Source: Geobacillus genomosp. 3 (GTDB taxonomy: Bacteria; Bacillota; Bacilli; Bacillales; Anoxybacillaceae). Taken from it: DNA of 64,000 nucleotides. Below the pieces are notes generated by a model. The model was not told the origin of the DNA and made no database searches. It was given only the letters and a program-made list of their open reading frames with translations. The stretch is from contig NC_022080.4 in NCBI RefSeq assembly GCF_000445995.2, forward strand, positions 380,001-444,000, in the 5' to 3' direction. Position 1 is the first letter of the stretch, and each line of letters opens with the position of its first letter. Shown piece after piece: positions 43,082-52,696 of the stretch. The translations under genes were made by a program, and so were the position numbers.

Positions 43082-44196
43082 TCCCGCCGCCCGGCAAGGC
43101 AGACGGCCGGGATGAGGAGAACGGCGCTGACCGCAAGGAAAAAGGTGTTCGTTGCCGCATCGACGGCGCTTCCGGTAAGGGGCGGGCCCACCATGCTGCC
43201 GAGGCTGTACAGCATCCCGCACAACAAGTTGCCGGCCGGGAGGAGCGCTTTCGGCAACAGGTCGGTCATATAGGCAATGCCAAGGGAGAAAAGGGAGCCA
43301 GTAAACATGCCGGCAGCGAACAGGCAGGCAGCGAGTCCGACAATGGATGCGCCAACAGTAAGCGCGGTCAAAAAACAGCCGACGCCGACCAACAAGGCAC
43401 AAGTGATCACGGCCCGCCTCCCGAACCGGTCGCTGAGCGCCCCGAGCGGAAGCTGAAAGGCGATGCCGCCGAATGAGAAAAACGGCAAAATGAAGGCGAT
43501 TTGTTCCGCACTCATCTGCTTACGCAAGGCGTACAGCGGGAAAACGGAATGAATGGACGCTTCCAAAAAGCCGTAAGCAAGCGGTAGCAAGAGCGCTGGC
43601 CATGCATGTTTCCATGCACCGATCCATCGACCGGCAGCTGAGGCGGAGCGTTCGAACGGCTTCGGCTTTTCATTTGACAGCCAAAAGACGGCAACCCATC
43701 CGACGAAACTGAGGAGGGCAGCCAAATAAAACGGCAGCGCCTCGTTGATTGAGGCAAGCGAAGCGAGCAGTGGACCGGCTGTAAAACCAAGACCAAATGC
43801 AAGGCCATACAGTGACAGCCGCCGTCCGCGCTCGGTCGGCAGCGAAAAGTCCGTAATCCACGTTTGGGTAGCAAAATGAAGCATATGGTCGCCCACCCCG
43901 ATAAGAAAACGAAGTATAAACCAAAAGGAAAATGAGGGGAAAAGTGGAAAAAGGGCGAGTGAACATATTACAATAAAACCACCAAGGATAATCATAGGTT
44001 TGTATCCATATTTCCCTAACGGTTGTTCCAAAAACGGTGAAATGGCAAGCACACCGATATAGAGCGCGGCCGCGTGCGCTCCATTAATGGTCGAAGAGAC
44101 GCCGCTTTCATCAAGCAACATGGCTAACAACGGAAGCAGCATCCCTTGGGACAAGCCGGAGATGGCCACGACCGCAGTTAAAATGGCGAAACGCAT
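43063..44196 (-). CDS. yfkF: MFS transporter (YfkF-like)
   Basis: 377 residues with 12 membrane segments. An MFS loop 2-3 motif is seen as EQPLGKYGYKPMIILGG and, in the second half, GALSDRFGRRAVITC. The substrate is not evident; the family exports drugs or sugars. The position next to the yfkE and yfkD genes matches B. subtilis yfkF. The ATG at 44196 has GAGG eight bases upstream; the GTG two codons earlier is less favoured. Confidence 0.85.
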   Translation of the reverse strand: MRFAILTAVVAISGLSQGMLLPLLAMLLDESGVSSTINGAHAAALYIGVLAISPFLEQPLGKYGYKPMIILGGFIVICSLALFPLFPSFSFWFILRFLIGVGDHMLHFATQTWITDFSLPTERGRRLSLYGLAFGLGFTAGPLLASLASINEALPFYLAALLSFVGWVAVFWLSNEKPKPFERSASAAGRWIGAWKHAWPALLLPLAYGFLEASIHSVFPLYALRKQMSAEQIAFILPFFSFGGIAFQLPLGALSDRFGRRAVITCALLVGVGCFLTALTVGASIVGLAACLFAAGMFTGSLFSLGIAYMTDLLPKALLPAGNLLCGMLYSLGSMVGPPLTGSAVDAATNTFFLAVSAVLLIPAVCLAGRREQKKAA

Positions 44197-44348
44197 CGTC
44201 ACATCCTCACTTCTTTAAATTGGCCAGCCTGCGAACAAAAACGGAATCCGGCTTTTCACGGCGGAACGGCCGGCCCGTATTTATCGTACATACAAGCAAC
44301 GATCAACGCAACGAAAAAATGTTGACGAGAAAGGTGGAAGAAACACAA

Positions 44349-44960
44349 ATGAACAGGTTGTTTGCCTGGATGGCATGGATCGGCGTGCCGGTGTCCGTGA
44401 TCGGCGGCTTTCTTCACTGGCCGACCGTCTTGATGTTTGGGCTGTACTGTCTGACGATTATTGCGCTCGCCAGCTATATGGGGAGGGCGACGGAAAGCTT
44501 GGCGATCGTCGCTGGACCGCGCATCGGCGGGCTGTTAAACGCCACCTTCGGCAATGCGGTCGAGTTGATTATCTCGATTTTTGCCTTGCAAGCCGGACTC
44601 GTTGATGTCGTGCTCGCCTCCTTGACCGGCTCGGTGCTGGGGAATTTGCTGTTGGTTGCCGGGTTATCGTTCTTTGTCGGCGGTTTGAAATATAAGCGGC
44701 AAGAATTCAATATTTATGACGCCCGCCATAACGCCGGGCTGCTGACGTTTGCCATTTTCGTCGCGTTTGTCATTCCGGAAGTGTTTACAATGCGAATGGG
44801 CGGCGGCGAACGGCTCGCGTTAAGTGTCGGCATTTCGATCATTATGATTTTGCTTTACATCGCTGTCGTATTGTCCAACGACGGCGATACGAACTGGTTT
44901 GAAGGAGCGACGCTGCTTGCGGCCTATCTCATTATGGGCATTGGTTTTTATTTGCTTTGA
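44349..44960 (+). CDS. Internally deleted Ca2+/H+ antiporter (YfkE/CaxA-like)
   Basis: 203 residues against about 350 for the family. The first half is normal: MNRLFAWMAWIGVPVSVIGG, then the first alpha-repeat FGNAVELIIS (Gly68-Glu72) and SIIMILLYIA (164-172). The sequence then jumps directly to VVLSNDGDTNWFEGATLLAAY, the normal last helix. About 145 residues with the second alpha-repeat (GNAAEH region) are missing, without loss of frame. Transport needs both repeats, so the product is probably inactive or reduced to a scaffold. It lies beside yfkD as in B. subtilis. Confidence 0.85.
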   Translation: MNRLFAWMAWIGVPVSVIGGFLHWPTVLMFGLYCLTIIALASYMGRATESLAIVAGPRIGGLLNATFGNAVELIISIFALQAGLVDVVLASLTGSVLGNLLLVAGLSFFVGGLKYKRQEFNIYDARHNAGLLTFAIFVAFVIPEVFTMRMGGGERLALSVGISIIMILLYIAVVLSNDGDTNWFEGATLLAAYLIMGIGFYLL

Positions 44961-44966
44961 CTCATT

Positions 44967-44997
44967 CACCCGGGCGGTTGGCGCCCGGGTTTTTTGA
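44967..44997 (+). terminator. Terminator after the yfkE-like gene
   Basis: ACCCGGGCG-gttgg-CGCCCGGGT followed by TTTTTG. Confidence 0.88.
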
Positions 44998-45100
44998 CAG
45001 AGGTGCGGCGCTGAAACGGAAGAAATTTTCACCGCCGCGGATAAACGGTGCGTTTTGACGAAAAATAACAGTGAATATGAGATAGAAAGGAGCGAATGCG

Positions 45101-45889
45101 ATGAAAAAATGGGCAGTCTCGCTGTTTGTGAGCGCACTGCTTCTGTATGCGGCAGCGTTCCCGGCATTGGCGGCTTCCGGAAAACCGGCCCCCGGCACGG
45201 TGATCGATATATCAAAAGAAAATACGTACCCGAACCCGACGCAAGATTTGCCGCATTTAGAGCCGAGCTCGTTTACGAAACAGCTGTTGAAATCAGCGAA
45301 CGTAAAAATCGAGAATCCAGAATTGATCCATCTCTTTAACGAATCTTCGGCGACGAATACCCCGTGGGCTGTCGGCTACCGGGCGACGATTTATTTAGGT
45401 CAATGGCCGCTCAACTACCAGTCACTGGAGACGTCAACAAACTGGGAATACCAAAAGGTTAACACGAACTTTCTCGATAATCGCGGCGGCGATGGCGCGC
45501 AAAAACTGTATTACAAACAGGAAATGCAAAAGTATGTCCGCGGCGGCTTGACGGCGAAAGTGCCAAACGAAGATGCTGTAAAACGGATGATGTTGAATAA
45601 AGCGATGGAAAAAACGAAACTGCCGCTGTCGTTCAGCACTGTTGTCGGTCTTGGCACGAAAAAGGATCAGCCGTACAACGTACCGGCGAAAAAAATGGGC
45701 TATTTGTATGCGTATGCTCCGGCCGTGAATGAAAAAGGGAAAGTGACATACGGGGAAGTGTATGTCGTCTTGAAAGGAAACAAAAAGAAAATCGTTGTCA
45801 AAAACGTCACGACAAGAGGGGTCGGGGCATGGATTCCGGTGCAGGACCGCCTGTATGTATCTTATATTGTCAGCGAGCAGCCAAGATAA
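45101..45889 (+). CDS. yfkD: YfkD-family secreted protein
   Basis: 262 residues. Signal peptide MKKWAVSLFVSALLLYAAAF with cleavage after ALA, then a globular body: YLGQWPLNYQSLETSTNWEYQ, RGGDGAQKLYYKQEMQKYVRGG and KMGYLYAYAPAVNEKGK. It matches the YfkD family of Bacillus, function unknown. The ATG follows AAAGGAG. The neighbouring genes match the B. subtilis yfk order. Confidence 0.9.
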   Translation: MKKWAVSLFVSALLLYAAAFPALAASGKPAPGTVIDISKENTYPNPTQDLPHLEPSSFTKQLLKSANVKIENPELIHLFNESSATNTPWAVGYRATIYLGQWPLNYQSLETSTNWEYQKVNTNFLDNRGGDGAQKLYYKQEMQKYVRGGLTAKVPNEDAVKRMMLNKAMEKTKLPLSFSTVVGLGTKKDQPYNVPAKKMGYLYAYAPAVNEKGKVTYGEVYVVLKGNKKKIVVKNVTTRGVGAWIPVQDRLYVSYIVSEQPR

Positions 45890-45890
45890 A

Positions 45891-45923
45891 GAAGGTGTCC
45901 CGGAGACAATGGGACACCTTCTC
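45891..45923 (+). terminator. Terminator after yfkD
   Basis: AAGGTGTCCC-ggagacaat-GGGACACCTT followed by CTCT. Its sequence closely resembles the terminator at 10045-10076. Confidence 0.75.
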
Positions 45924-45939
45924 TAATGCCTATGTCTTC

Positions 45940-45997
45940 GCGTCAACTACCCCCACTTCTTCACCTTTCGTCGGTGAAATGGGGGCTCCCCGCTAAA
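45940..45997. repeat. Hairpin CCCCCA...TGGGGG with GTCAACTACCCCC flank
   Basis: GTCAACTACCCCCACTTCTT, then CACCtttcgtcGGTG and AATGGGGG, form an extended hairpin between yfkD and yfkAB. It resembles end sequences of IS200/IS605-type elements, but no transposase is present. It may also terminate yfkAB on the minus strand, though it lacks a T-run. Confidence 0.4.
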
Positions 45998-46057
45998 TCT
46001 GATGAAGCATATTAAAGACCGCACCTTGCTTGAAACGAACCGCTTGATCTACCTTTT

Positions 46058-47182
46058 TCACCGTGCGACACGCGCCGCCCGTTTTGTAAAATCAACGCTG
46101 CGGTAATACGTTTGTTTGACAAGCACATTAGGTCCTAAGCAGCGCGCCGCCGGGCAGTGGCAAAGAAGCTCATTGGCGAGTTTCGAGCGCCGCCATTGGT
46201 CATACACATCCGGCAACGAATCGTGAATGATGTTGCCAAGCGGCGGTTCGTCGCCGAAGTCGGTGACGATGACCTCACCGGTAAAAATGTTGACATTGAG
46301 CCGCGAACGGCCGTCCGGGTCGTTGCGGACGGTGACGTTTTTGCTTTCATACAGCCGCTTCAATAGACGAAGATCGTCTTCGTTGTCGCTGCACGGGTAA
46401 AATGGCAGCGTGCCAAACAACATCCAAACGTTTTCATCGCGAATGTCAAGCAAATGGTGGATCGCTGCGCGCAGCTCATTGAGACTTAGCGTCTCTAAGG
46501 CGCCCGCAAAATCGCTTGGGTACATCGGGTGGATTTCATGCCGCCGGCAGCCCATTTCCTCAACGACTTGGCGGTGGATCGTTTCCAAATGGCGGACGGT
46601 CCGCTTGTTGAGCATCGTCTCCGCCGACACGATCACCCCTGCCTTAGACAGCGCTTTGGCGTTGTCGAGCATGCGTTGAAAATATTTTTCCCGCTGTGCG
46701 CGCGTCGGTTTCCGTTCCATCATAGCAAAGCCGCCGTCGATGAAATCGTCGATCGTCCCCCAGTTATGGGAAATATGAAGTACATCCAAATACGGAATCA
46801 CCTTTTCGTAGCGGGACAAGTCGAGCGTCAAGTTGGAATTCAACTGCGTCCGCACTCCGCGCTCGTGCGCATAGCGGAGAAGCGGAACGACGTATTGTTC
46901 CACGGACGTTAACGACAGCATCGGCTCGCCGCCGGTAATGCTTAATGAGCGCAAATGCGGAATTTCTTCAAGCCGGCGGATGAACAACTCAAGCGGCAGC
47001 GCCTCGGGGTCTTTCGCTGTCAATGTGTAGCCGACGGCGCAATGCTCACAGCGCATATTGCAAAGCGTTGTCGTCGTCAACTCGACGTTCGTTAGTTCCA
47101 GTTTTCCATACTCCTCTAGATCAACGTACGCTTCCCACGGATCGTACGCCGGCGTAATGGCCGGCATAGCGGATGAACGCAT
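46058..47182 (-). CDS. yfkAB: Radical SAM protein YfkAB
   Basis: 374 residues. The radical SAM cluster motif C41-x3-C45-x2-C48 lies in LCNMRCEHCAVGY, with SITGGEPML as the SAM-contact GGEP motif. The C-terminal part has NVNIFTGEVIVTDFGDEPPLGNI and a further Cys set (LCHCPAARCLGPN) that may bind another cluster. In B. subtilis this family is annotated yfkA/yfkB as a fused product; its reaction is unknown. The ATG at 47182 follows AGAGGAG. Confidence 0.9.
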   Translation of the reverse strand: MRSSAMPAITPAYDPWEAYVDLEEYGKLELTNVELTTTTLCNMRCEHCAVGYTLTAKDPEALPLELFIRRLEEIPHLRSLSITGGEPMLSLTSVEQYVVPLLRYAHERGVRTQLNSNLTLDLSRYEKVIPYLDVLHISHNWGTIDDFIDGGFAMMERKPTRAQREKYFQRMLDNAKALSKAGVIVSAETMLNKRTVRHLETIHRQVVEEMGCRRHEIHPMYPSDFAGALETLSLNELRAAIHHLLDIRDENVWMLFGTLPFYPCSDNEDDLRLLKRLYESKNVTVRNDPDGRSRLNVNIFTGEVIVTDFGDEPPLGNIIHDSLPDVYDQWRRSKLANELLCHCPAARCLGPNVLVKQTYYRSVDFTKRAARVAR

Positions 47183-47323
47183 CGCTTTCTCCTCTTTCCA
47201 TTCAAAGTCCCATCGTCCATTATTAGCCGCCTTGGCGGCGCTTGTCAATCGTTTTGGCTGTTTTGCATCTATCCCATTCGTATGAGCGGAAGAGAACGAT
47301 CATGAGATGGAAAAGAAAGATTT

Positions 47324-47353
47324 TTTACACAACAGTGAGAAACGGAGTATAAT
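47324..47353 (+). promoter_or_regulatory. Sigma-A promoter of the fumarase gene
   Basis: TTTACA (47324-47329) and TATAAT (47348-47353) are separated by 18 bp, 60 bp ahead of the ATG. Confidence 0.65.
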
Positions 47354-47412
47354 AGAAAAAGATAAGGACAACTGCCTATGCACGATGAACAGGGGAAGGG
47401 GCGTTTACACAA

Positions 47413-48960
47413 ATGGAAAAGTTCCAGCAAAGCATGTACGACTTGATCGTCGAGACGTCGACGAAGCTGCCGAAGGACGTCCGTCGAGCGATCGCTCGGG
47501 CAAAAGTGCGCGAAAACGCCGGCACGCGGGCGGCGATGGCGTTGGATACGATCGTTGGCAACATTCAAATGGCGGACGAAAACGTATCGCCGATTTGCCA
47601 AGATACGGGTTTGCCGACGTTTAAAATCAAAGTGCCAGTCGGCGTCAACCAAATTGAAATGAAACAAGCGATCCGGGCCGCCATTGTCGAAGCGACGAAA
47701 AACGGCAAACTGCGCCCGAACTCGGTTGATTCGCTCACCGGCAAAAACAGCGGCGACAATTTAGGCGAAGGCGTACCGGTCATTAAATTTGAGCAGTGGG
47801 AAAACGATTACATTGACGTCCGTCTCATTTTAAAAGGCGGCGGCTGTGAAAACAAAAACATTCAATACAGCCTGCCGTGTGAACTCGAAGGGCTCGGCCG
47901 CGCCGGCCGCGATTTGGACGGCATTCGCAAATGCATTTTGCATGCGGTGTATCAGGCGCAAGGGCAAGGGTGCAGCGCCGGCTTTATCGGCGTCGGCATC
48001 GGCGGCGACCGCTCATCCGGCTATGAGCTTGCCAAAGAGCAACTGTTCCGCCCGGTTGATGATGTCAACCCGATTGAAGAGTTGCGCCAGCTTGAGGAAT
48101 ACATTATGGACAACGCCAACAAGCTCGGCATCGGCACGATGGGCTTCGGCGGCGAATCGACGCTGCTCGGCTGTAAAATCGGCGTCATGCACCGCATTCC
48201 GGCGAGCTTCTTCGTCTCCGTCGCCTACAACTGTTGGGCGTTTCGCCGCATGGGGGTAAAAATCGACCCGCAAACCGGCGACATTATCGAATGGCTGTAC
48301 CAAGACGGCGAAGACGTCGATTTTGCAAAAGAGTTGGAAAAAGCGGAAACGGCCGCAGCGCTCGAACAAGGTGAGTCGCGCGTCATCGATCTCGTTCCGC
48401 CGCTGTCCGAGGAACAAGTGCGAAAGCTCCGCGTCGGCGATGTCGTCCGCATCAGCGGCATGATTTACACTGGCCGCGACGCCATTCATAAATATTTGAT
48501 GGATCATGATGCTCCTGTTGACTTAAACGGACAAATCATTTACCATTGCGGCCCGGTCATGCTAAAAGACGAAGACGGCCGCTGGCACGTGAAAGCGGCC
48601 GGCCCGACGACAAGCATCCGCGAAGAGCCGTATCAAGGCGACATTATGAAAAAATTCGGCGTCCGCGCCGTCATCGGCAAAGGCGGCATGGGCGCGAAAA
48701 CGTTGCAAGCTTTAAAAGAACACGGCGGCGTATATTTGAACGCCATCGGCGGCGCGGCCCAATATTATGCGGACTGCATCAAATCAGTCGAAGGCGTCGA
48801 TCTCATGGAGTTCGGCATTCCAGAAGCGATGTGGCATTTGCGCGTCGAAAACTTCACCGCCGTTGTCACGATGGACTCACACGGCAACAGCTTGCATGAA
48901 GATGTGGAAAAATCATCATTGGAAAAACTGGCCCAATTCAAAGAGCCGGTGTTCAAATAA
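47413..48960 (+). CDS. fumA: Fumarate hydratase, class I (iron-sulfur)
   Basis: 515 residues: alpha and beta domains of the Fe-S-type fumarase in one chain. Likely cluster ligands are Cys62 (PICQDTGLP) and Cys145 (KGGGCENKN), with a further Cys in CSAGFIGVGIGGDRSSGYEL. The beta domain has GDVVRISGMIYTGRDAIHK and GPTTSIRE. It interconverts fumarate and malate in the citric acid cycle. It has its own sigma-A promoter and terminator. Class II FumC, the usual enzyme in B. subtilis, is not in the window. Confidence 0.93.
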   Translation: MEKFQQSMYDLIVETSTKLPKDVRRAIARAKVRENAGTRAAMALDTIVGNIQMADENVSPICQDTGLPTFKIKVPVGVNQIEMKQAIRAAIVEATKNGKLRPNSVDSLTGKNSGDNLGEGVPVIKFEQWENDYIDVRLILKGGGCENKNIQYSLPCELEGLGRAGRDLDGIRKCILHAVYQAQGQGCSAGFIGVGIGGDRSSGYELAKEQLFRPVDDVNPIEELRQLEEYIMDNANKLGIGTMGFGGESTLLGCKIGVMHRIPASFFVSVAYNCWAFRRMGVKIDPQTGDIIEWLYQDGEDVDFAKELEKAETAAALEQGESRVIDLVPPLSEEQVRKLRVGDVVRISGMIYTGRDAIHKYLMDHDAPVDLNGQIIYHCGPVMLKDEDGRWHVKAAGPTTSIREEPYQGDIMKKFGVRAVIGKGGMGAKTLQALKEHGGVYLNAIGGAAQYYADCIKSVEGVDLMEFGIPEAMWHLRVENFTAVVTMDSHGNSLHEDVEKSSLEKLAQFKEPVFK

Positions 48961-48989
48961 AAAGTGAAGAAGCGATTGGCAGCGTGACT

Positions 48990-49021
48990 CCCCAAAAGCA
49001 TCCGCTTTTGGGGCTTTTTTT
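48990..49021 (+). terminator. Terminator after the fumarase gene
   Basis: CCCCAAAAGC-atcc-GCTTTTGGGG followed by CTTTTTTT. Confidence 0.9.
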
Positions 49022-49103
49022 GCAAAAAATGGCGCGCGTAAAGCAGCTGAGGGCGAAAACAATAAAAAAAGAGGAAAAGACGGCGGCCAAGGAGGAACCA
49101 GGC

Positions 49104-49895
49104 ATGAGATGGCTCATTTCTCTCGTTTTGGCGATCGCGCTTTTTCCCGCTTCTGCGTTTGCCGTAAGCAATCAAGCGATCCATTGGGGGTTTAAGCGGA
49201 GCGAGAACCACGAGCCCCCGTCGGCGGGAAAAGAGCTCGATGAACTGCTCGCCAAATATGACGCGTTTTATTTAGGCGATACGAGTGAAAAAACGATTTA
49301 TTTAACGTTTGACAACGGCTATGAAAATGGCTATACGGCACAAATTTTGGACGTATTGAAAGAAAAACATGTGCCGGCCGCCTTTTTTGTCACCGGCCAT
49401 TATTTGCAAACGGCGCCCGATTTAGTCAAACGGATGGCGGCGGAAGGACATATCATCGGCAACCATTCGTGGCACCATCCCGATTTAACAACCGCAAGCG
49501 ATGAGCGGGTGCGCGAAGAGCTGGAAAAAGTCAAGGAAAAGACGGAAGAGCTGACCGGGCAAAAAGGGATGATGTACCTTCGCCCGCCGCGCGGCATTTT
49601 CAGCGAACGGACGTTGGCGCTCGCCCGCGAGCTCGGCTATTACCACGTCTTTTGGTCGCTGGCGTTTGTCGATTGGCAAACCGACCGTCAGCGCGGTTGG
49701 CAATATGCCTATGACCAAATTATGAAACAAATTCACCCGGGCGCGATTTTGCTGCTGCACTCCGTGTCCAAAGACAACGCCGAGGCGCTGCCGAAAGTGA
49801 TCGACGACTTGCGCAAACAAGGGTATACGTTTGCCAGCCTCGATGACCTTATGGCCAAAAAGGCTGGCCTTCATCCGTGGCTGTTTCGCCCGTAA
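49104..49895 (+). CDS. pdaA: Polysaccharide deacetylase PdaA (spore cortex muramic delta-lactam)
   Basis: 263 residues. A signal peptide (MRWLISLVLAIALFPASAFA) precedes a NodB domain: Asp70 in YLTFDNGYENG, His121 and His125 in GNHSWHHPDL, then YLRPPRGIFSERTL and ILLLHSVSKDN. The N-terminal VSNQAIHWGFKRSENH and the TFDNGYENG variant are characteristic of PdaA, which de-N-acetylates muramic acid to form delta-lactam in the spore cortex. The ATG at 49104 follows AAGGAGG. B. subtilis pdaA is also called yfjS, consistent with the block. Confidence 0.92.
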   Translation: MRWLISLVLAIALFPASAFAVSNQAIHWGFKRSENHEPPSAGKELDELLAKYDAFYLGDTSEKTIYLTFDNGYENGYTAQILDVLKEKHVPAAFFVTGHYLQTAPDLVKRMAAEGHIIGNHSWHHPDLTTASDERVREELEKVKEKTEELTGQKGMMYLRPPRGIFSERTLALARELGYYHVFWSLAFVDWQTDRQRGWQYAYDQIMKQIHPGAILLLHSVSKDNAEALPKVIDDLRKQGYTFASLDDLMAKKAGLHPWLFRP

Positions 49896-49984
49896 GCCGT
49901 TTCGTTTGAAAAACAGCCCGCCCGTGAGCCGTTTGGTTCAGCGGGTGTTTTTCGTTATAATGGGGATACGGACGAAAGAAACAG

Positions 49985-50860
49985 GTGAACGCGATGTGGA
50001 CAAAGACAGTGACTGTGCCGGCCCCGTACGATTTCGCCCATGTCCTTGAGCGGCTTTCGCTCGACCCGCTGTTGGCTGTGGATCGGGAACGGCAGCGCAT
50101 CACCGTGCCGCTCGCCCTCGACGGCTGTTTTGTGCCCGTAACGGTGGAAGGCGTCGGCACAAAAGATGACCCGAGATTTGTCGTTTCAGCGCCTTTTCCC
50201 GAGCGACAAGAAGAGGTGATGGAGCGGATTTCGCATCTGTTTCAATGGCGGACGCCGCTCAGGCCCATTCACGAGCATTTCCGCCACACCGAGCTGGCGC
50301 CGCTCTTTGCGGAATATGAAGGGATGCCGCTTGTGCTCGATTTTGATCTATATTTTTGCCTCATCAAATGCTTTATCCACCAACAGCTTCATTTGAAAGT
50401 CGGCTATCGGCTGACAGAGCGGTTTGTGAAAACGTTCGGGACGGAAATGGATGGCGTTTGGTTTTATCCGCGCCCGGAGGAGGTGGCCGCCCGTTCGTAC
50501 GATGATGTGCGCGCCTTGCAGCTGAGCGGACGGAAAGCGGAATATATCGTCGATGTGTCGCGCCTCATCGCCGAGGGGAAGCTGCGGCTTGATGAACTCG
50601 AGCAGATGGAAGACGGCGAGGTGATGGAGCGGCTGACCGCCGTGCGCGGCATCGGCCCATGGACGGTGCAAAATTTCCTCCTCTTCGGCCTCGGCCGCCC
50701 AAACGTGTTTCCGCCGGCGGATATCGGCTTGCAGCGGGCGGTCGAAAAACAATTTGGGCTCCAAAAGCGGCCGACCGCAAAAGAGCTGGCGGCGCTCGGC
50801 GAGCGGTGGAAGCCGTATGCCAGCTATGCGGCGCTTTATTTATGGCGAAGCATTGAATGA
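49985..50860 (+). CDS. yfjP: DNA-3-methyladenine glycosylase-type HhH-GPD protein (YfjP-like)
   Basis: 291 residues. An N-terminal AlkA_N-like beta domain is followed by an HhH-GPD domain: helix-hairpin-helix [21 protein letters not shown] and the catalytic Asp in [12 protein letters not shown]. It excises alkylated bases in base excision repair. The start at 49985 ([11 protein letters not shown]) could be the Met at codon 4. It lies directly before the RlmCD-type gene with a 4-bp overlap of alternative starts, a common pairing in Bacillaceae. Confidence 0.88.
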   Translation: MNAMWTKTVTVPAPYDFAHVLERLSLDPLLAVDRERQRITVPLALDGCFVPVTVEGVGTKDDPRFVVSAPFPERQEEVMERISHLFQWRTPLRPIHEHFRHTELAPLFAEYEGMPLVLDFDLYFCLIKCFIHQQLHLKVGYRLTERFVKTFGTEMDGVWFYPRPEEVAARSYDDVRALQLSGRKAEYIVDVSRLIAEGKLRLDELEQMEDGEVMERLTAVRGIGPWTVQNFLLFGLGRPNVFPPADIGLQRAVEKQFGLQKRPTAKELAALGERWKPYASYAALYLWRSIE

Positions 50861-50871
50861 GAGGGACCGAT

Positions 50872-52260
50872 ATGGCAAAGCAACAAACGAACATCAAAAT
50901 CAAAAAAGGCGACCAATTTCCCGTGACGATTCAACGGATCGGCATTAACGGCGAAGGGGTCGGCTATTTCCAAAAACAAGTCGTCTTCGTCCCCGGCGCG
51001 TTGCCGGGGGAAGAAGTCGTCGTCGAAGCGACGAACATCCACCCGACCTACGCCGAGGCGAAAATCAAACGAATCCGCAAGCGTTCACCCAACCGGGTGG
51101 CGCCGCCATGCCCGCTGTATGATCAGTGCGGCGGCTGCCAGCTCCAGCACCTATCGTACGAAGCGCAGCTTGAAGCCAAACGCGACATTGTCATCCAGGC
51201 ATTGCGCCGCCACGCCCGCCGCCTCGATGTCGACAAGCTCGACATCCGCCCGACGATCGGCATGGACGACCCGTGGCAATACCGAAACAAAAGCCAGTTT
51301 CAAGTCGGGGTGAAAAAAGGGAAGGTGCTCGCCGGGCTGTACGGCCTTGACTCCCACCGGCTCGTCGACCTATCGGAATGCCGCATCCAGCATCCGCAAA
51401 CGACGCGTGTCACGAATATCGTGAAGACGATTTTGCAAGACTTGCGCATCCCGATTTACAACGAGCGGACGAGAACGGGCGTCGTGCGGACGATCGTCGT
51501 CCGCGTCGGCTTCCATACGGGCGACATTCAGCTTGTGCTGGTGACGGCGACAAAAGACATCCCGCGCAAACAGTTGCTCATTGACGAAATTCGCCGCCGC
51601 CTCCCGGAAGTGAAATCGATCGTGCAAAACATCAACGGCGAAAAAACGTCGCTCATTTTTGGCAATGAAACCGAAGTGCTCGCCGGCGACGAATACATTC
51701 AAGAAACGCTCGGCGACTTGTCATTTGAACTGTCGGCGCGCGCTTTTTTCCAGCTTAACCCGATCCAAACAGTCAAGCTGTACGACGAAGTGAAAAAAGC
51801 GGCCGCCCTCACCGGAACAGAGCGGCTCGTTGACGCCTACTGCGGCGTCGGCACGATCGGGCTGTGGCTCGCCCGCGATGCGAAAGAAGTGCGCGGCATG
51901 GACACGATCCCCGAAGCGATTGAAGACGCCAAGAAAAACGCGAACAAACATGGCTTTACGAACACGCACTACGTCGTCGGCAAAGCGGAATACTGGCTGC
52001 CAAAATGGGTGAACGAAGGCTGGAAACCGGACGTCATCATCGTCGACCCGCCCCGCGTCGGCTGCGACCGGGCGCTGCTTGAAACGATCCTCCGCGTCCG
52101 CCCGAAAACGGTCGTCTACGTTTCGTGCAACCCATCGAGCCTCGCCCGCGACCTCGACGCCTTGGCGGCACAATACCGCGTCGACTACATCCAGCCGGTC
52201 GACATGTTTCCGCATACGGCGCACGTTGAGGCGGTGGCGAAGCTGGTGTTGGAAATGTAA
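50872..52260 (+). CDS. rlmCD: 23S rRNA (uracil-C5)-methyltransferase, RlmCD type
   Basis: 462 residues. A TRAM domain ([14 protein letters not shown]... at 20-70), a 4Fe-4S site with Cys80, Cys86 and Cys89 ([14 protein letters not shown]) plus a later Cys in LSECRIQHP, and a Rossmann SAM domain with [25 protein letters not shown] and the catalytic Cys in VYVSCNPSS. It makes m5U in 23S rRNA; in B. subtilis RlmCD modifies U747 and U1939. Paralogs with other targets exist, so the exact sites are uncertain. The ATG at 50872 follows GAGAGGGA. Confidence 0.88.
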   Translation: MAKQQTNIKIKKGDQFPVTIQRIGINGEGVGYFQKQVVFVPGALPGEEVVVEATNIHPTYAEAKIKRIRKRSPNRVAPPCPLYDQCGGCQLQHLSYEAQLEAKRDIVIQALRRHARRLDVDKLDIRPTIGMDDPWQYRNKSQFQVGVKKGKVLAGLYGLDSHRLVDLSECRIQHPQTTRVTNIVKTILQDLRIPIYNERTRTGVVRTIVVRVGFHTGDIQLVLVTATKDIPRKQLLIDEIRRRLPEVKSIVQNINGEKTSLIFGNETEVLAGDEYIQETLGDLSFELSARAFFQLNPIQTVKLYDEVKKAAALTGTERLVDAYCGVGTIGLWLARDAKEVRGMDTIPEAIEDAKKNANKHGFTNTHYVVGKAEYWLPKWVNEGWKPDVIIVDPPRVGCDRALLETILRVRPKTVVYVSCNPSSLARDLDALAAQYRVDYIQPVDMFPHTAHVEAVAKLVLEM

Positions 52261-52372
52261 ACATGAAGTAAACTTGTTCCGCTCCTTAGGAATGATTCAC
52301 AGCAGACAAGAAAGTCATATATTTTTTGAACCGATTGAAACTGATGGCTTATTGTAAAAAACGCACGTAGCA

Positions 52373-52406
52373 AAGCGCCTTTTCCTGTCAAGGAAAGGCG
52401 TTTTTT
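52373..52406 (+). terminator. Terminator after rlmCD
   Basis: GCGCCTTTTCCT-gtca-AGGAAAGGCG followed by TTTTTTC. Confidence 0.88.
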
Positions 52407-52696
52407 CTGTTTGCTGGTGGGAAAGGCGGAGGTTTGCCGCATATTGTAGGTGAAAGGGAAAGAAAGGTTGAATCCGACGGCGTGCTTAACATATAGGAGA
52501 GCTCACTTCTAGATAAAGGGAATAGGCTCTTTGTATGGCTGGATTCTTCCGAGTCTTCATACTGATCCAAGGAGGATAGCTCGTTTATCCTATCTTTTTT
52601 GTTGATATTAGTTATAAATTCCTGTTTTATCCATAGACGAAAGGAAAATGAAAAAAAATTTAGAATAAAATGAGTAAATGATAAGGAGGGTGAGCA
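52407..52696 (+). other. AT-rich leader before the first M14 peptidase gene
   Basis: About 290 bp, less GC-rich than the neighbouring genes, with no gene. A short stem GGATA-gctcgtt-TATCC followed by TATCTTTTTT lies near 52574-52600 and may be a weak terminator. A strong AAGGAGG precedes the ATG at 52697. Confidence 0.4.

Noticed and set aside
44349..44960. Frameshift or premature stop as cause of the short antiporter
   Set aside because: The normal C-terminal helix follows in frame and the stop is the natural one, so the lesion is an internal deletion.
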